From: Gymnorhina tibicen
Taxonomy: Eukaryota > Chordata > Aves > Passeriformes > Artamidae
DNA length: 64,000 nt
Direction of reading: 5' to 3'
NCBI GenBank assembly: GCA_013399875.1
Contig: VXAZ01002109.1
Location: forward strand, 1,547,901 to 1,611,900
The notes beneath the pieces are model-generated. The model did not search any database. It was not told the origin of the DNA and saw only the letters and a program-made list of their open reading frames with translations. This document shows positions 1 to 11,120 of the stretch, piece after piece (the first letter of the stretch is position 1; each line of letters opens with the position of its first letter). A program made the translations under genes and the position numbers.

Positions 1-2372
1 GTGACAGATGGCATTTGGAATTGATTGGCGTATCTTAGAGGGTTTGCGCTAATTTAAATTATCTTTCAGATTTATCATATAAAACACTGAAGTAAATGCT
101 GTGGCTTGGTGAATCAACTCACTGAGAAAGAAAGAAGAAAACCCACTTTGAAAAATTCCCCAAATCTGACTGCATAGAGTCTAAAGGTGTGAATTCGAGT
201 GTCATGTAAAGATACGTGCACTACAGCTTGGGACAAGTTGTGTAGCGTTGTCAGCTTGCATCTTTACAAGGTGACTGTATCAAAAATCCTTCACATGGTT
301 ATCAAAGACAAATGGTCTATTTAAGCACATCTATATTAAAAAAAAAGAGGATATTATATAGTATATAAAGCTGTTTCTTCTTGATCAAAATTTGCCTGAA
401 ATGATTAACTTAAATAAACCACAGATGAGGGAGAGGATTGCATAGCATTCCCATCATCTATTTGTATTAAGTCTTAATTTTTCTGGGATTAACATTTTGC
501 ATAACATTCTGTACTTCTATTTTGCTACAAGCCAGTCTGGTTCATGCTCAAACAGGTGCTGTAGATTTGCTCTTGCTGCTGGCTTATCAGAAAGGAAAGC
601 CCACTCACCCAGGAGGTCACAAGATCATTTTAGAAGTCAGGGAGAAGGAAGTGGGATGAAGCCTTATTACAGCTGGTAATTAGAAGCAGTGACAGCAGCA
701 CAAAGCTGCTTCATTGGCTCCTAAACTCGAGGAGTACACTTGGGAGAATAAAATGTAAGTGCTTGTCAGGGATATCAGTGAAGTTGCTCTATTCCTGCAG
801 AGGTCTCGCAACGCAGACCCAGCGCTGTCCCAGCAAGGGTCCTGGCACCATCCCAGTCCTGCCACCGGCATCCGTCCCCTGCTGTCAGCGCTGCAGGGCA
901 GGTCACTGCCTCCTCTCCTCCTGCTCTCGGCTGCCAGCAGCAAAGGGACAATATTGCTCGGCCTGGCGCCAGTTGCCTGGTGTGATGGTGTTGGATCAGC
1001 TCCTCACCTGACATAAGCCAGGCAGAAGGAAAAGTAGACAATGTTCTGAAAGGTGAGAAGAAGCAGGAAGAAGGTGACAGCAACCTGGTGAAGTGTCCAA
1101 ACTGGGAGAGGAGGGGGAGGGAGTTGAATCAAGGAGGGTCACCTTGAGGCAGAGTGCCCACTTCTCACAGCACGCTGAGAGGTGGTTATCTGTCTTTTGT
1201 GAGGACTGTACTTGGCCCAGAGAAAGGAAGAGAGAGACTGGCTTTTAAAATATGCAATTTTCTGGTAATTAAACATTTCATAAAGTAAATATTACCAGTT
1301 GAAAGTAGATTTAATGTTCACAGGAAAGCAAAGTTGATGATTTTATCAGCATTCTGCTATAATATCTCTGCTGCAAACACTCTCCTAAAGCCATGGAGAT
1401 GATCCTGAACTGAACTTTCTACTCAACACTTTCATCTTTGAGGATCTTCTTGACAGACAGACTGCCAGTTGTCAGAGTGTCTGTCAACTGTGAAAGCTAG
1501 CAGCATATGCTGAGACAAGCTGGTAAGGGCAGGGTAAGAGAGATGACTTCTCTGTTTATAAAACAGGAGCTTGGTAAAGTGACTACAGCAACTCTCAGGA
1601 GGAGCAGATGCAGCTGAAGGTATGAAAACAAAGCAGTCTGAAGTACTGCAGGGAAATTCATTTAATGCACAAAGCAAATTGTCCTAATTCATCTTTAGAA
1701 CTAAATAGTGCTCTGTTTTCTGTCTGATGATTCACTGTTATTATGCACATTATTGTTTATGACTAATGATTACTTAGCCTATCACTCTGTCAGGTTTCTG
1801 CAGTGCAGATCATATTATCAATGCTTAATGGGTGTTACTGCTCCGAAGAGGCATTTGCACTTCCGTGTTTGCAGCCTGGTGTGTCAGAAAGCAAAGCAAA
1901 GCAGCCTCAGTATTACTGAAGAGACCTGCACATCTAATGAACCACCTAGTGCTCTTTGGAACAGGAAACTTCAAGATTTGAAACAATGTCAGAACCCTTC
2001 AAGGCTTTCACTATGGTCATTCCTGTGCACCTGTTTTCCACCCATGGATCTCTTCAACAGATGGTTTTTATCTAAATTGTCTTTTTAAAATTGGGGAAGA
2101 TCAGAAGAATTAAGACCCATGGCCTGCTCTCTCCACTGATCTCCTTTGGCAAACAGGTTATCATGTCCATTTTTTGCCATTTTTGGAAGCTATCTTGTGC
2201 TCCAGGATTAATTTAGACAACATCCAGACTGACCTGTGGCTTTGTGCCATTTAGGACACAGGGTCCTAATACTCCCTCCTTGTAGTCACTCACAAGTTTT
2301 ATTTGCCTTTGGACTGAAGCACTCAGATCTGCCCCTGAAAATTGGAAAAATATAGAAGTGATCTCAGCAGTG
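1..2372. other. Non-coding stretch with a GC-richer patch near 770-1020
   Basis: I recognise no gene or repeat. Most of it is AT-rich. A patch from about 770 to 1020 is clearly GC-richer, contains several CpG sites and has overlapping open frames on both strands, as expected of GC-rich DNA with few stop codons. It could be an old, unrecognised repeat or a regulatory island. A 126-codon plus-strand frame at 1708-2088 starts with a Cys/Leu-rich segment and shows no domain I know. I treat it as chance. Confidence 0.4.
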
Positions 2373-2802
2373 ATATAGAATCACAGAATGATTTGGGTTG
2401 GAAGGGACCTTAAAGACCATCTAGTTCAATCACCCCTGCCTTGGGCAGGAACACCTTCCACTAGACCATCCATGCTAAAAGCCCCATCCAACCTGGCCTT
2501 GAACTCTTCCAGGGATGGAGCATCCACAGCTTCTCTGGGCAACCTGTTCCAGTGCCCTGCCACCCTCACAGTAAAGAATTTCTTCCTTATATCTAATCTA
2601 AATCTACCCTCTTTCATTTTAAACCCATTCTCCCTTGCCTTTTCTCTAAGTGACTTTGTAAAAAGTCACTTACCAGCACTCTTGTAGCACCTTTAGGTAT
2701 TGGAAGGCTGCTATAAGGTCTCCCTGGAGCCTTTTGTTCTCCAGGATGACCAACCCCAACTCTTTTAGCTTGTCTTGAGAGGAGAGGTGCTCCAGCCCTC
2801 TG
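2373..2802 (-). mobile_element. CR1 LINE fragment, 3' end
   Basis: The plus strand opens with the TAGAATCACAGAATG type of octamer tail that marks the 3' end of avian CR1, followed by the usual CR1 3' region, so the element lies on the minus strand. Minus-strand translation over 2426-2617 gives the CR1 ORF2 carboxy-terminal signature, with RFRLDIRKKFFTVRVAGHWN and then LPREAVDAPSLEEFKARLDG. This stretch follows the reverse transcriptase in the family. The piece ends near the ERRL segment after about 430 bp, so it is a typical 5'-truncated copy. The open C-terminal frame is short and cannot make an active protein. A short inverted repeat (AGTGAC...GTCACT, about 2650-2671) lies inside it and seems specific to this copy. 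Confidence 0.93.
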
Positions 2803-4828
2803 GAGCACCTCTAACACAAATGCAAATGTTATGTGCAGCCAATCTGTGATAACATCTGCAGGCCATGCTGGTTTCTGCTGCAAAGGACATTCATATCTTG
2901 ACCTAATAAGTAAATGCATTCCAGGTGTCTCCATTTGTGCATTCAGATTGGAACAAAAAGGTTTATCATGCAGCACTAGAAATACAGTCCCAAACTCGTC
3001 TATCAGGCACCTTGTACATCTTGGTGACAAAACTATCATGGAGACTTTGAGACACTGATATGAAGCAATGCCTGCTTGGGTTATCAAAATTCCCCCAAGA
3101 AAAGGGAAATCCTGCCTGGTCTCCTGGAGCAGAAGCTCAGTAATCATTGTAGCTCCCTATTAGCTGGAGGCATATAGCCAGCAAAAGGTTACAGATCTAA
3201 CCACATCAAAAGACAGTTTACAGCTATATACTTGAAGAGGCTTATCAAGGCATGCTTCACAGAAAGTTTTCAAATCCACTGCATTTGGGAATCTATCATT
3301 AGACAGCAGTGTCAAATTTTAATGACTGAAATTAGTTAATGCATGTACAGTGCTTTGAAGACATGAAATGTTATTTAAATTATAGGAAGTCAAATCAAGG
3401 TAAGCAACACAGGCTGACAAATGGAGAAAGAAATATTTTTATGTAATGATACATTGGTTTTCATGTCCAATGAAATTCTATGTACTCCTTGAGCAGTGGA
3501 GAGTTCTCTATCACCTTTTGGGTGGGAATAGTCTCATACTGCTGTTGTTAGCCTTGGACTGAAAACCAAATCATCAGCTTTTTTTGTAGATTGCATAACT
3601 TCTGTTCCATTTTATCAAAAGAAAATATCTTCTTCTGCTTCTTCTTTTGTAGTGCATGTTTCACCAAGGGAACTTTGGCAAAATGATGTGACATTATGAA
3701 AAAGTGAGCTAGGATTTGAGGTGATTATTATCTCAGTTTTAACACTGATTTCTGCAGCTTTTTTTTTTTAATTAGTCTGTTTAGGGAAACATATTTGGGG
3801 ATTAAATGAGGCTTGGAATAAAAAGTTGAGTTTGCAATTAAAGACAGCTGATAAATCTTAAGAACAAAGTGGATAAAAAATAAGGATTTTAGATAAAAAA
3901 TGTACAAATATTTTCAGTTTTGGTTGAATTTTCATTTTTTACAAAGTTTGACAACACGGTAACCTGGTGAAAATTCTGGAAAATACCTTTTAATTTTATT
4001 CAATAAATTTCCCTTTTATAAAAGCAGATGTATTTTACTGATACAAAACTGATTGGCTTGTAAATCTTCTTTTTCAGTATTTGTAATGGAAACTCTTAGT
4101 CATCATGGCTGACCTGGTGTAGTACTCATGAAAATTCTGCTTCAAATGAGAGGCTGAATTACAGAACTGCCAGAGCTCACTTCCAGTCAACATTTCTGAT
4201 TTTAAGATACTCAATCTTTGACTTAAAACCACAAATAAATACAAATGGATGCCAGATGTCAAGGCATCTGCACAAATAGTCCAAGAATGTTCCTTGGTGC
4301 TGCAGATAAGGTGCTCTATCTATTGGTCTTGCTAAAAGTAGCAATGCATAAATGCCCTCAAAGATAGTGGGAGATTTGTGCTCTGTCTCATGGAAAAAGC
4401 ATATATTTTTATATATATTTAGGTGGGTAATTCGGCCTTTTTTTTATATATATTTTTGAGCTCTCAAGCACTTTCCTATAAGACAAACATGAGCTTTACT
4501 AAGGAAAAGAGAGGCCTTCTGGCACTCAGTTACTTATTCTTCAGTTATCTTCCTTTGACCCTGTAGTGTTTCTGGATTTTGAAGCCCAAGGAGATTATAG
4601 TTACTTAGTGCTGTTATTATTATCTAAGGGAAAGAGAGTGCATTGTGCACAAACCATGACAACTAATGTACATTCATTGTAAGCCTGTAAAGCTTTCAGC
4701 AGCGTGCTTCTATTGTGCTAGTGGAAGTTTCTATGTCTAAATTAAAGCTGGAAACATCCCCTTTATATTTGCTTAGGTAAGATTAGAACCAGAAGACATT
4801 GTTATTTTTATCAGTCCCAGCAGCTACT
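2803..4828. other. Unassigned AT-rich stretch
   Basis: There is no gene or repeat I can name here. A 177-codon minus-strand frame (2614-3147) begins here and runs into the CR1 fragment. Its second half is antisense-frame CR1 translation and its first half resembles no family I know. (TA)-rich runs lie near 4400-4460. Confidence 0.4.
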
Positions 4829-5937
4829 TGTGGTGGGATGACCCTGGCTGGGTGCCAGATGCCCACCAAAGCAACTATCACTCACCTCCTCAGCTGGACA
4901 GGGAAAGAAAATACAATGAAAGGCTCATAGGTTGAGATAAGGACAGGGAGAGAGCACTCACCAGTTACTGTCGTGAGCAAAACAGACTTGACTTAGGGAA
5001 ATGAATTTATTACCAATCAAATCAGAGTAATGAGAAATAAAGCTAAATCTTAAAAACATTTTCACTCCACTCCCACTTCTTCCAGGGCTCCCAATTTTTT
5101 CTGCCTCCAACTGCCCAGCAGGGCAGGAGGATGTGGAATTGGTGCTGTGGTTAGTACATCACATGTTGTCTCTGCCACTCCTTCCTCTACAGGGGAAGGA
5201 TTCTTCACACTTTTCCACTGCTGCAGTGTGGGATCTCTCCCACAGGAGACAGTCCTCCACAAACTCTTCTGACATTAGACCTTCCCACATGCTGCAGTTC
5301 TTCGTGATCTGCTCTGGCATGGGTCTCTCCCATGGGGTGCAGTCCTTCAGGAACAGGGTGCTCCAGTGTGGATCCCCCATGGGGTCACAAGTCCTGCCAG
5401 CACACCTGCTCCAACGTGGTCTCCTCTCTCCATGGGCCACATATCCTGCAAGGAACCTGCTTTACTGTGGACTTCCTATGGTATCACAGCCTCCTTTGGG
5501 CTTCCATTGGCTCCAGTGTGGGATCCTCCATGGGCTACAGATGAATCTCTGTTCCCCAGTGGACTTCTAGGGGCTGCAGGGGCACAGCCACCTCACCATG
5601 ACCTTCACCACAGGTTCCAGGGGAATCTCTGCTACAGCACCTGGAGCACCTCCTTCCCCTCCTTCAGTGACCCTGGTGTCTGCAGAATTTTCTCTTGTGT
5701 ATTCTCACTCCTCTCTCTGGCTGCAGTTGCTGCTGGTTTTTGCCCCTTCTCAGGTACATTATTCCAGAGGTGCTACTACTATCACTGATGGGCTCAGCCT
5801 TGGCCAGCAACAGGTTTGTCTTGGAGCCAGCTGGTATTGTCTCCATCAGGCATGGGGGGGGCCCTCCAATAGCTTCTCACAGAAGCCACCCTTTTAGCCC
5901 TCGCACTACCAAAACCTGGCCACACAAATCCAATACA
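4829..5937 (-). mobile_element. Solo LTR of an endogenous retrovirus, about 1.1 kb
   Basis: The sequence matches a long LTR I know from bird genomes (family name not certain). On the minus strand it runs TGTATTGG...CCACCACA, giving the TG...CA ends expected of an LTR. It is flanked by CTACT (4824-4828) and CTGCT (5938-5942), a 5-bp target duplication with one mismatch. The minus-strand orientation is supported by AATAAA (complement of 5006-5011) near the 3' end. The middle, about 5210-5560, is built from degenerate repeats of a 45-50 bp unit, with the CCAGTGTGG-type word recurring at about 5224, 5362 and 5512. No gag, pol or env lies on either side, so it is a solo LTR left by recombination. 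The many open frames inside (up to 145 codons) are by-products of its GC content. Confidence 0.85.
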
Positions 5938-8151
5938 CTGCTCTCTAATTCCGGGAAAAGTACAAACACAAACAAATTATGCAGGGGCTTCATGGGCCAG
6001 AACTGTGCTGGAGAATATATTGAGAATACAGCACAAAAAAGCTATGCCCAAAGAGACTAGTAGGTGCTGCTGTGCTGTGGCTTATACTCTGTGATTTACA
6101 GAAGTGCAGATCCTGCAGGGCAATTTGGAGTCCTGCTCAGGGCATCTGCAGGGAACAGAGAGAGTTTGGCAGAGGAAAATTCTCACTTACTGATGCCATT
6201 CAGAGTTTTGATGCCATTCAGATGTTTAATGCCTAGTAAATGTTGCAGAGCTATGACTCTTTTCTGTTTGACTTCACCCTTTAGATCATATGCTGATAAC
6301 AAGGCAGAAATCAGTCCTTTCTTTTTAAAGCATGAGTCCTGGAAAGACTATCGTTGCCACTTTTTTTATTGTAGCCTAACAGATAAGTTACTGATCCAGC
6401 AGGCTGCCCATATGTTGCCTTTGAAATCCTCTTTTCCTATAGCTTTACTATAGGAAAACACTGCCAGGTTGGAAGGCAAGAGATGGAAGGTACTTTCTAC
6501 ACATTTAGTTGAAGTTATTCCACTCAACAGTAACAAGGGGACACAGAAAAGCAGTCACTATGAACCTATGGATTTACAGCCAACACAGCCACCTCCCACC
6601 TGGAGGGAGAGGAGAGAAGCCCTGGAAGCTCTTGTCATCAAGATTTATGATGTACTTTACATTGAAACACGTATTAAATACAATGCATGAATAGTTCTTC
6701 AGTCAAGCTGAAGGGGTCCAGAGTAGATCTTGTTACATGATTTGAAAGATATTGGCAAAGTTGTCAAAGGCAGCCACTGTAATATCTCTCTGCAGTAGAT
6801 CTGCTTATGCTGTGCACAAAAGCCACAGACATTGCTTTTTTCTTATGTGAGCACCAAAACCATTCTTTTCAATACAGCAGTATTGATCCCACCTCTGGGA
6901 ATGGCTGGGCAAGCTGCATTACGGGAGCTGTACTGCTTGGAAAAACTGATAACTTGTCTCTTAGGCTCATGCTGTTAAATGAGATGAAGTAAAGCCTATT
7001 GTGGGATGCTAAAGAGGAGCTTACCAGCAAAAAGTTGACAGAAGCAGCACTATTTCCTGTCTGATTTTCATGTAAAAAGGCAGAAAAGCTGAAATATGAC
7101 AAAATGAGACAGGTGTGGGTGTAGCATACACAGCAACATTTGAACAGCACTAAAACCCCACTGAATACTAAAAAATATCAAGCTTCTCTTTTAGCAACTG
7201 ACAGTGGCTGATCCTTTCTGAACTGCTTCAGTTGTTGCATATGTTGTCCACCCTGTGCATTGCATTGTATGTGGTTTGGTGGAGGATGGAGAAGAAAACC
7301 AGTGTGTCACTAAATCCTCTGTCCAGCTCCATTCTTATGAAGGTGGAAAGTGGGTTTGGTTATTGAATCAACTACATCTTCTGGATGAATAAACCCTCCC
7401 CCTACTCAAATAAAACCAATAACAAGACATTCCGTTGGTAGATGCAAGGGAAATCCATTATTGCATGTATCATCCAGGTTAGCAAGGAGCAGAGCACCAG
7501 GGCACCAGAGCTACAGCTCAGTTAAGAGTCATCTTCCAGTATGAGGATGGCTCTGGTATTGTGTGCCAGCTGCATCACCATTGAAATGCAGAAGACCCAA
7601 ATCCTCATGTGTGCTGACATTAAGGAGTCCTTTTGGAAAGATGATGAGCAGGAAAGCTCTGAGTGAGATGACAGGAAAAAAAAGTTCATCACCCAACACT
7701 ACAAATAAACTGGTCCTCATGAAGCAAACCTGTTCACCTAAGAAAAAAAGTAGATGAGTAGGACCTGAATAGAAAGATTCAAATTAATCAAGTTTGACTC
7801 TCAGTGAAGTTACTTATGATTCTTTTTATAACTAGCTGTTCACTCAGCCACTTTCCAGTTGGAACATTGCAATTAAATACTATACTATAAATTTGACTGT
7901 GTAAAAAAAAATGGATGAATGTAGTATGCTAATGCCTGTGAAATCTTCAAAACCTGAGTGAGATGAAGATCTGCTTTTGTAAGAAAATACCCAGACTAGC
8001 TGCAAACCTTAGGGAAAAAAACAAACTCGATCCATTATACCCTCAGATGTTGGGCCGTAATATAGGCATAGAAAACTTCTTTATTACCCCTAGGAAACCA
8101 GTTTGAAATGTGTTCCATCCAGAGTGGCTAGCTTTAATCCTGAATTTTTTT
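5938..8151. other. Unassigned stretch with a small tandem duplication
   Basis: No gene is recognised. A unit of about 19 bp containing GATGCCATTCAGA occurs twice in tandem at about 6190-6228, inside a 129-codon plus-strand frame (6064-6453) that has no domain I can name. The first 120 bp after the LTR may belong to an older repeat, but I cannot identify it. Confidence 0.35.
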
Positions 8152-8293
8152 GACCTTGAAATTAACTTAGTTGGTTAGAGCATAGTGCTAATAATGCCAA
8201 GGTCATGGATTCAATCCCTGTATGAGCCATTCAATAAAGAGTTGGACTTGATGATCCTTGTGGGTCCCTTCCTCAGAATATGCTGTGATCCTA
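8152..8293 (+). mobile_element. tRNA-Ile-derived SINE with CR1-type tail (TguSINE1-like)
   Basis: This is a short, non-autonomous retroposon. Its 5' part reads like a decayed tRNA-Ile(AAT). The A box is TAACTTAGTTGG (8163-8174), one base off consensus. The anticodon-arm region is GTGCTAATAATGCCAAG, where the tRNA has GTGCTAATAACGCCAAG. The B box is GGATTCAATCC (8207-8217), two G-to-A changes from GGGTTCGATCC. The head ends in GAGCCA. The 3' part, from GAGTTGGACTTGATGATCC onward, is a CR1 3' tail and ends with a degraded octamer near TGCTGTGATCC. Pol III would transcribe an intact copy and CR1 enzyme would mobilise it in trans. The 5' acceptor half is mutated and the boxes have lost CpG sites, so this copy is old and is not a working tRNA gene. 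TguSINE1 of zebra finch has this architecture, which points to a songbird host. Confidence 0.87.
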
Positions 8294-9969
8294 ATGGATT
8301 TTATTAAAGGTTGTGAAAATAATCTCTGCTCACCCTCAAGGACAGTTGGGGTGGGGTACAACTACCAATACCTGCTGTGTCAGGCTGGGTCATGCCAGGC
8401 AGTATTCTATAAATTTAATTTAGATCCCTAGTTTATGGCAAAGATCTGGTTCAAATGTATTCTGACTGTCCAGTGCTTCCCTGAATTAATCCATCAGAAA
8501 AGTATACAAAATGAAACTGCTCTGAAGTTCAGAGGTCTTCTTTTTAAAAAAAAAACGTTTTGTGATAGTTAGTAATGCTGGTAAGTTAAGTATCTGCATT
8601 AAAGTTTGAAAAAATGATTCATGTAATTAACAGCATATTCAAATACACATTCTAGCTTCTACAGAATGAAGAAAGAGAGGGAAAATAGGTATATACTAAT
8701 ATTAATTAATTAGCCAAGCAATGTTAATTAGGCAACTACATAATAAGGTTTGGGACAATGAGGTTTCTTTTGCTCTATTTGTTAGTATTTGTTTCCTTCA
8801 TACCCAAGTCTATCTTAAGTACAAGATCTCAGCTTATTTGATGTATGTGTTTCAGGGAACCTGATAAGAAATTGTCAGATTTTCCAGTGTGACAGAAAAA
8901 CATATTCTCTGAGACACTTATGTAAATACCATAATAAAATTTTCTTAACCTATTGGCTTTTTGTAGAAAAAAAATCCTCTAGTTCCCTAGAGAACAACAG
9001 AATATCTGAAAGAACATGAGTGCCTGAATAATTAATTACGTTTGATATAAAAGCATGAGGATGATTGTTCTCAATTTTGAATATAGTAATATAATGTAAG
9101 TTTCAGTCAATTATATTCAGAAGCTACAAAGACTTTCCAAAGCATGAACAGTAATAATCAAATAAAGCTGGTGATTACTCCTTAACTGTTATACTATGCC
9201 CCCACTCCCACGAAATTTGTTTTATTAGATGACTGCATAAAGATGTTCAGAAATGTCAACAAGCTAGGGATTCAAATTGTTGAAATTAGTTTGCATTATT
9301 AAGTTGATAACCTTTGTCTGTCTTCTTGTGATTCTGTCTTTATCTTTTTACTTCATCAGTTCCTTTTATCTTCTCTTTTGCATTCACCATCTCTCGTTAG
9401 TGCCTAAATATAACTGTAGAGAATAATAGATGCTTATATCCAAAGCTGATAGAATTATTGCTGCAATGATCTTTAAAAAACAAAGGGAAGACAATAAAGA
9501 ATGCAACAATTAGTTCACTTAGCTCTTCATAAGGATAGCATCTCTCTCCTGTTCTCAGTTTTTTACCTATTCATCTCTACCTATAGTAAGTTTTTCATGC
9601 TGTTGTCATTCCTGGACAGCTGGCAGAAACAATTTTCCTGGCATGCCTATTTTCTCAGTTGGGTTTTACTCTAAAATCGATGCATTTCTACTCTTTGCAG
9701 AGCTTTACTTTGTCGGAATCTTGCTTCTGTCTAGGAGCCAGGAAGCCTATTACTATTTCATGACTCAGAGAACAAATGACTTTCAGCATTCTTCCCCAAA
9801 AGGCATTTTACTTTTAAAACTATCTCTTCTTTCTGGTACTTGGAAAGTAAAAACTTCTCATCATGTTTTATGAGCATTTAAGGGAAGTCCTCTGAACCAG
9901 CCCAGAGTGCATGTTGCTGTAACCACGAGCATCAAGGAAGGAGAGCGGGAAAGGAGTCACTTGCAATTA
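8294..9969. other. Unassigned AT-rich stretch
   Basis: AT-rich unique-looking sequence with no gene, RNA or named repeat. The poly-A run near 8545 and the short A runs elsewhere are too small to classify. Confidence 0.4.
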
Positions 9970-11120
9970 GAATCATAAAATCATAGAATACCCTGAGTTG
10001 GAAGGAACTCACAAGGATCACTGAAATCCAACTCCTGGCCCTGAAAACAACAGTCCCGATGATCACACCATGTGCCTGAGAGTGTTGTTCAAATTCTTCT
10101 TGAACTCTGTCAGGCTGGTGCTGTGATCATTTCTCTGGGGTGCCTGTTCCAGAGCCCAACCACCCTGTGGGTGAAAAAGTATTCCCTAATATGTAACCTA
10201 AACCCTCCCTGATGCAACTCCAGGCCATTCCCTCGGGTCCTGTCACTGGTCATCTGAGAGAAGAGATCAGTGCCCTCTCTGCTTCCTCTCATGAGGAAGT
10301 TGCAGACCGCCATAAGGTCTCCCCTCAGTCTCCTCTTCTCCAGGCTGAACAGACCAAGTGACCTCAGTCACTCCTCATACAGCTTCTTCTCAAGGCCCGT
10401 CACCATCTTTTCTGCCCTCCTCTGGATGCTCTCTCATAGCTTTATATCTTTATTACTTTGTGGAACCCAAAACTGCCCCCAGCACCTGAGGTGAGGCTGC
10501 TCCAGTGCAGAGCAGAGTGGGACAATCCCCTCCCATGACAATGCTGTGCCTGATGCACCCCAGGACACGGTTGGCCCTCCTGGCTGCCAGGCTACCACTA
10601 GCTCATGTTCAACTTGATCAGGATCCCCAGGTCCCTTTCCACGGGGCTGCTGTCTGGCATCTCATTCCCCCCAGTCTGTACACCCAGGGTTGCCCATCCA
10701 GGTGCAGAATCTGGCATTTGTCTTTGTTAAACTTCATATGGCTGGTGATTGTTCAGCCTTCATATTTGTCAAGGCCAATCTGCAGGGCCCCTCGGCCTTC
10801 AAGGAAGTCAACAGCTCTTCACAATTTAGTATCATCATCAAACTTACTCAGTATTCCTTCCAGTCCTGTGTCCAGTCATTTAAGAAGATGTTGAAGAGAA
10901 CTGGGCATAAAATGGAGCTCTGTGGAACCCAACTAACGTGCATCCACCAGTCCAATGTTACCCCACTTATTATAACACTTTGCGCCTGACCCATGAGCCA
11001 GTTGCTCACCCATAATGTTTATCCAGCTGGTTGTCATCCAGAAGAATACTGGGAGAGACAGTATTAGAAGCTTTACTGAAATCCAAAAAGGTTACATCAG
11101 CTGGCTTCCCTCGTATGTGA
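9970..11120 (-). mobile_element. CR1 LINE fragment with decayed reverse-transcriptase C-terminal half
   Basis: The element is on the minus strand, with its 3' octamer tail at 9970-9990 (AATCATAAAATCATAGAATA). Read on the minus strand from the 5' side it shows LDFSKASNTVS (about 11058-11100), an RT segment of CR1 ORF2. It then shows MKFNKDKCQILHLDG near 10715-10740, the [16 protein letters not shown] segment near 10330, and SDRTRGNG with the [18 protein letters not shown] block near 10130-10250. The stretch between 10300 and 11000 carries stop codons and frameshifts, so no functional RT remains. A frame of 67 codons (10110-10313) is the longest intact remnant of the C-terminus. The tail GAGTTGGAAGGAACTCACAA is the partner of the SINE tail at 8240-8290. 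The 5' limit is approximate. Confidence 0.92.

Noticed and set aside
2614..3147. 177-codon minus-strand frame, the longest outside the N gap
   Set aside because: Part of it is CR1 read in a non-coding frame, and the rest has no domain or splice support.
5133..5897. Several plus-strand frames of 70-145 codons
   Set aside because: They lie inside the minus-strand LTR and arise from its GC-rich repeated units.
8152..8225. Functional tRNA-Ile gene
   Set aside because: The 5' acceptor half is mutated, both promoter boxes carry changes, and a CR1 tail is attached, so it is the head of a SINE.
10505..10989. Plus-strand frames of 99 and 129 codons
   Set aside because: Antisense to the decayed CR1 reverse-transcriptase region.
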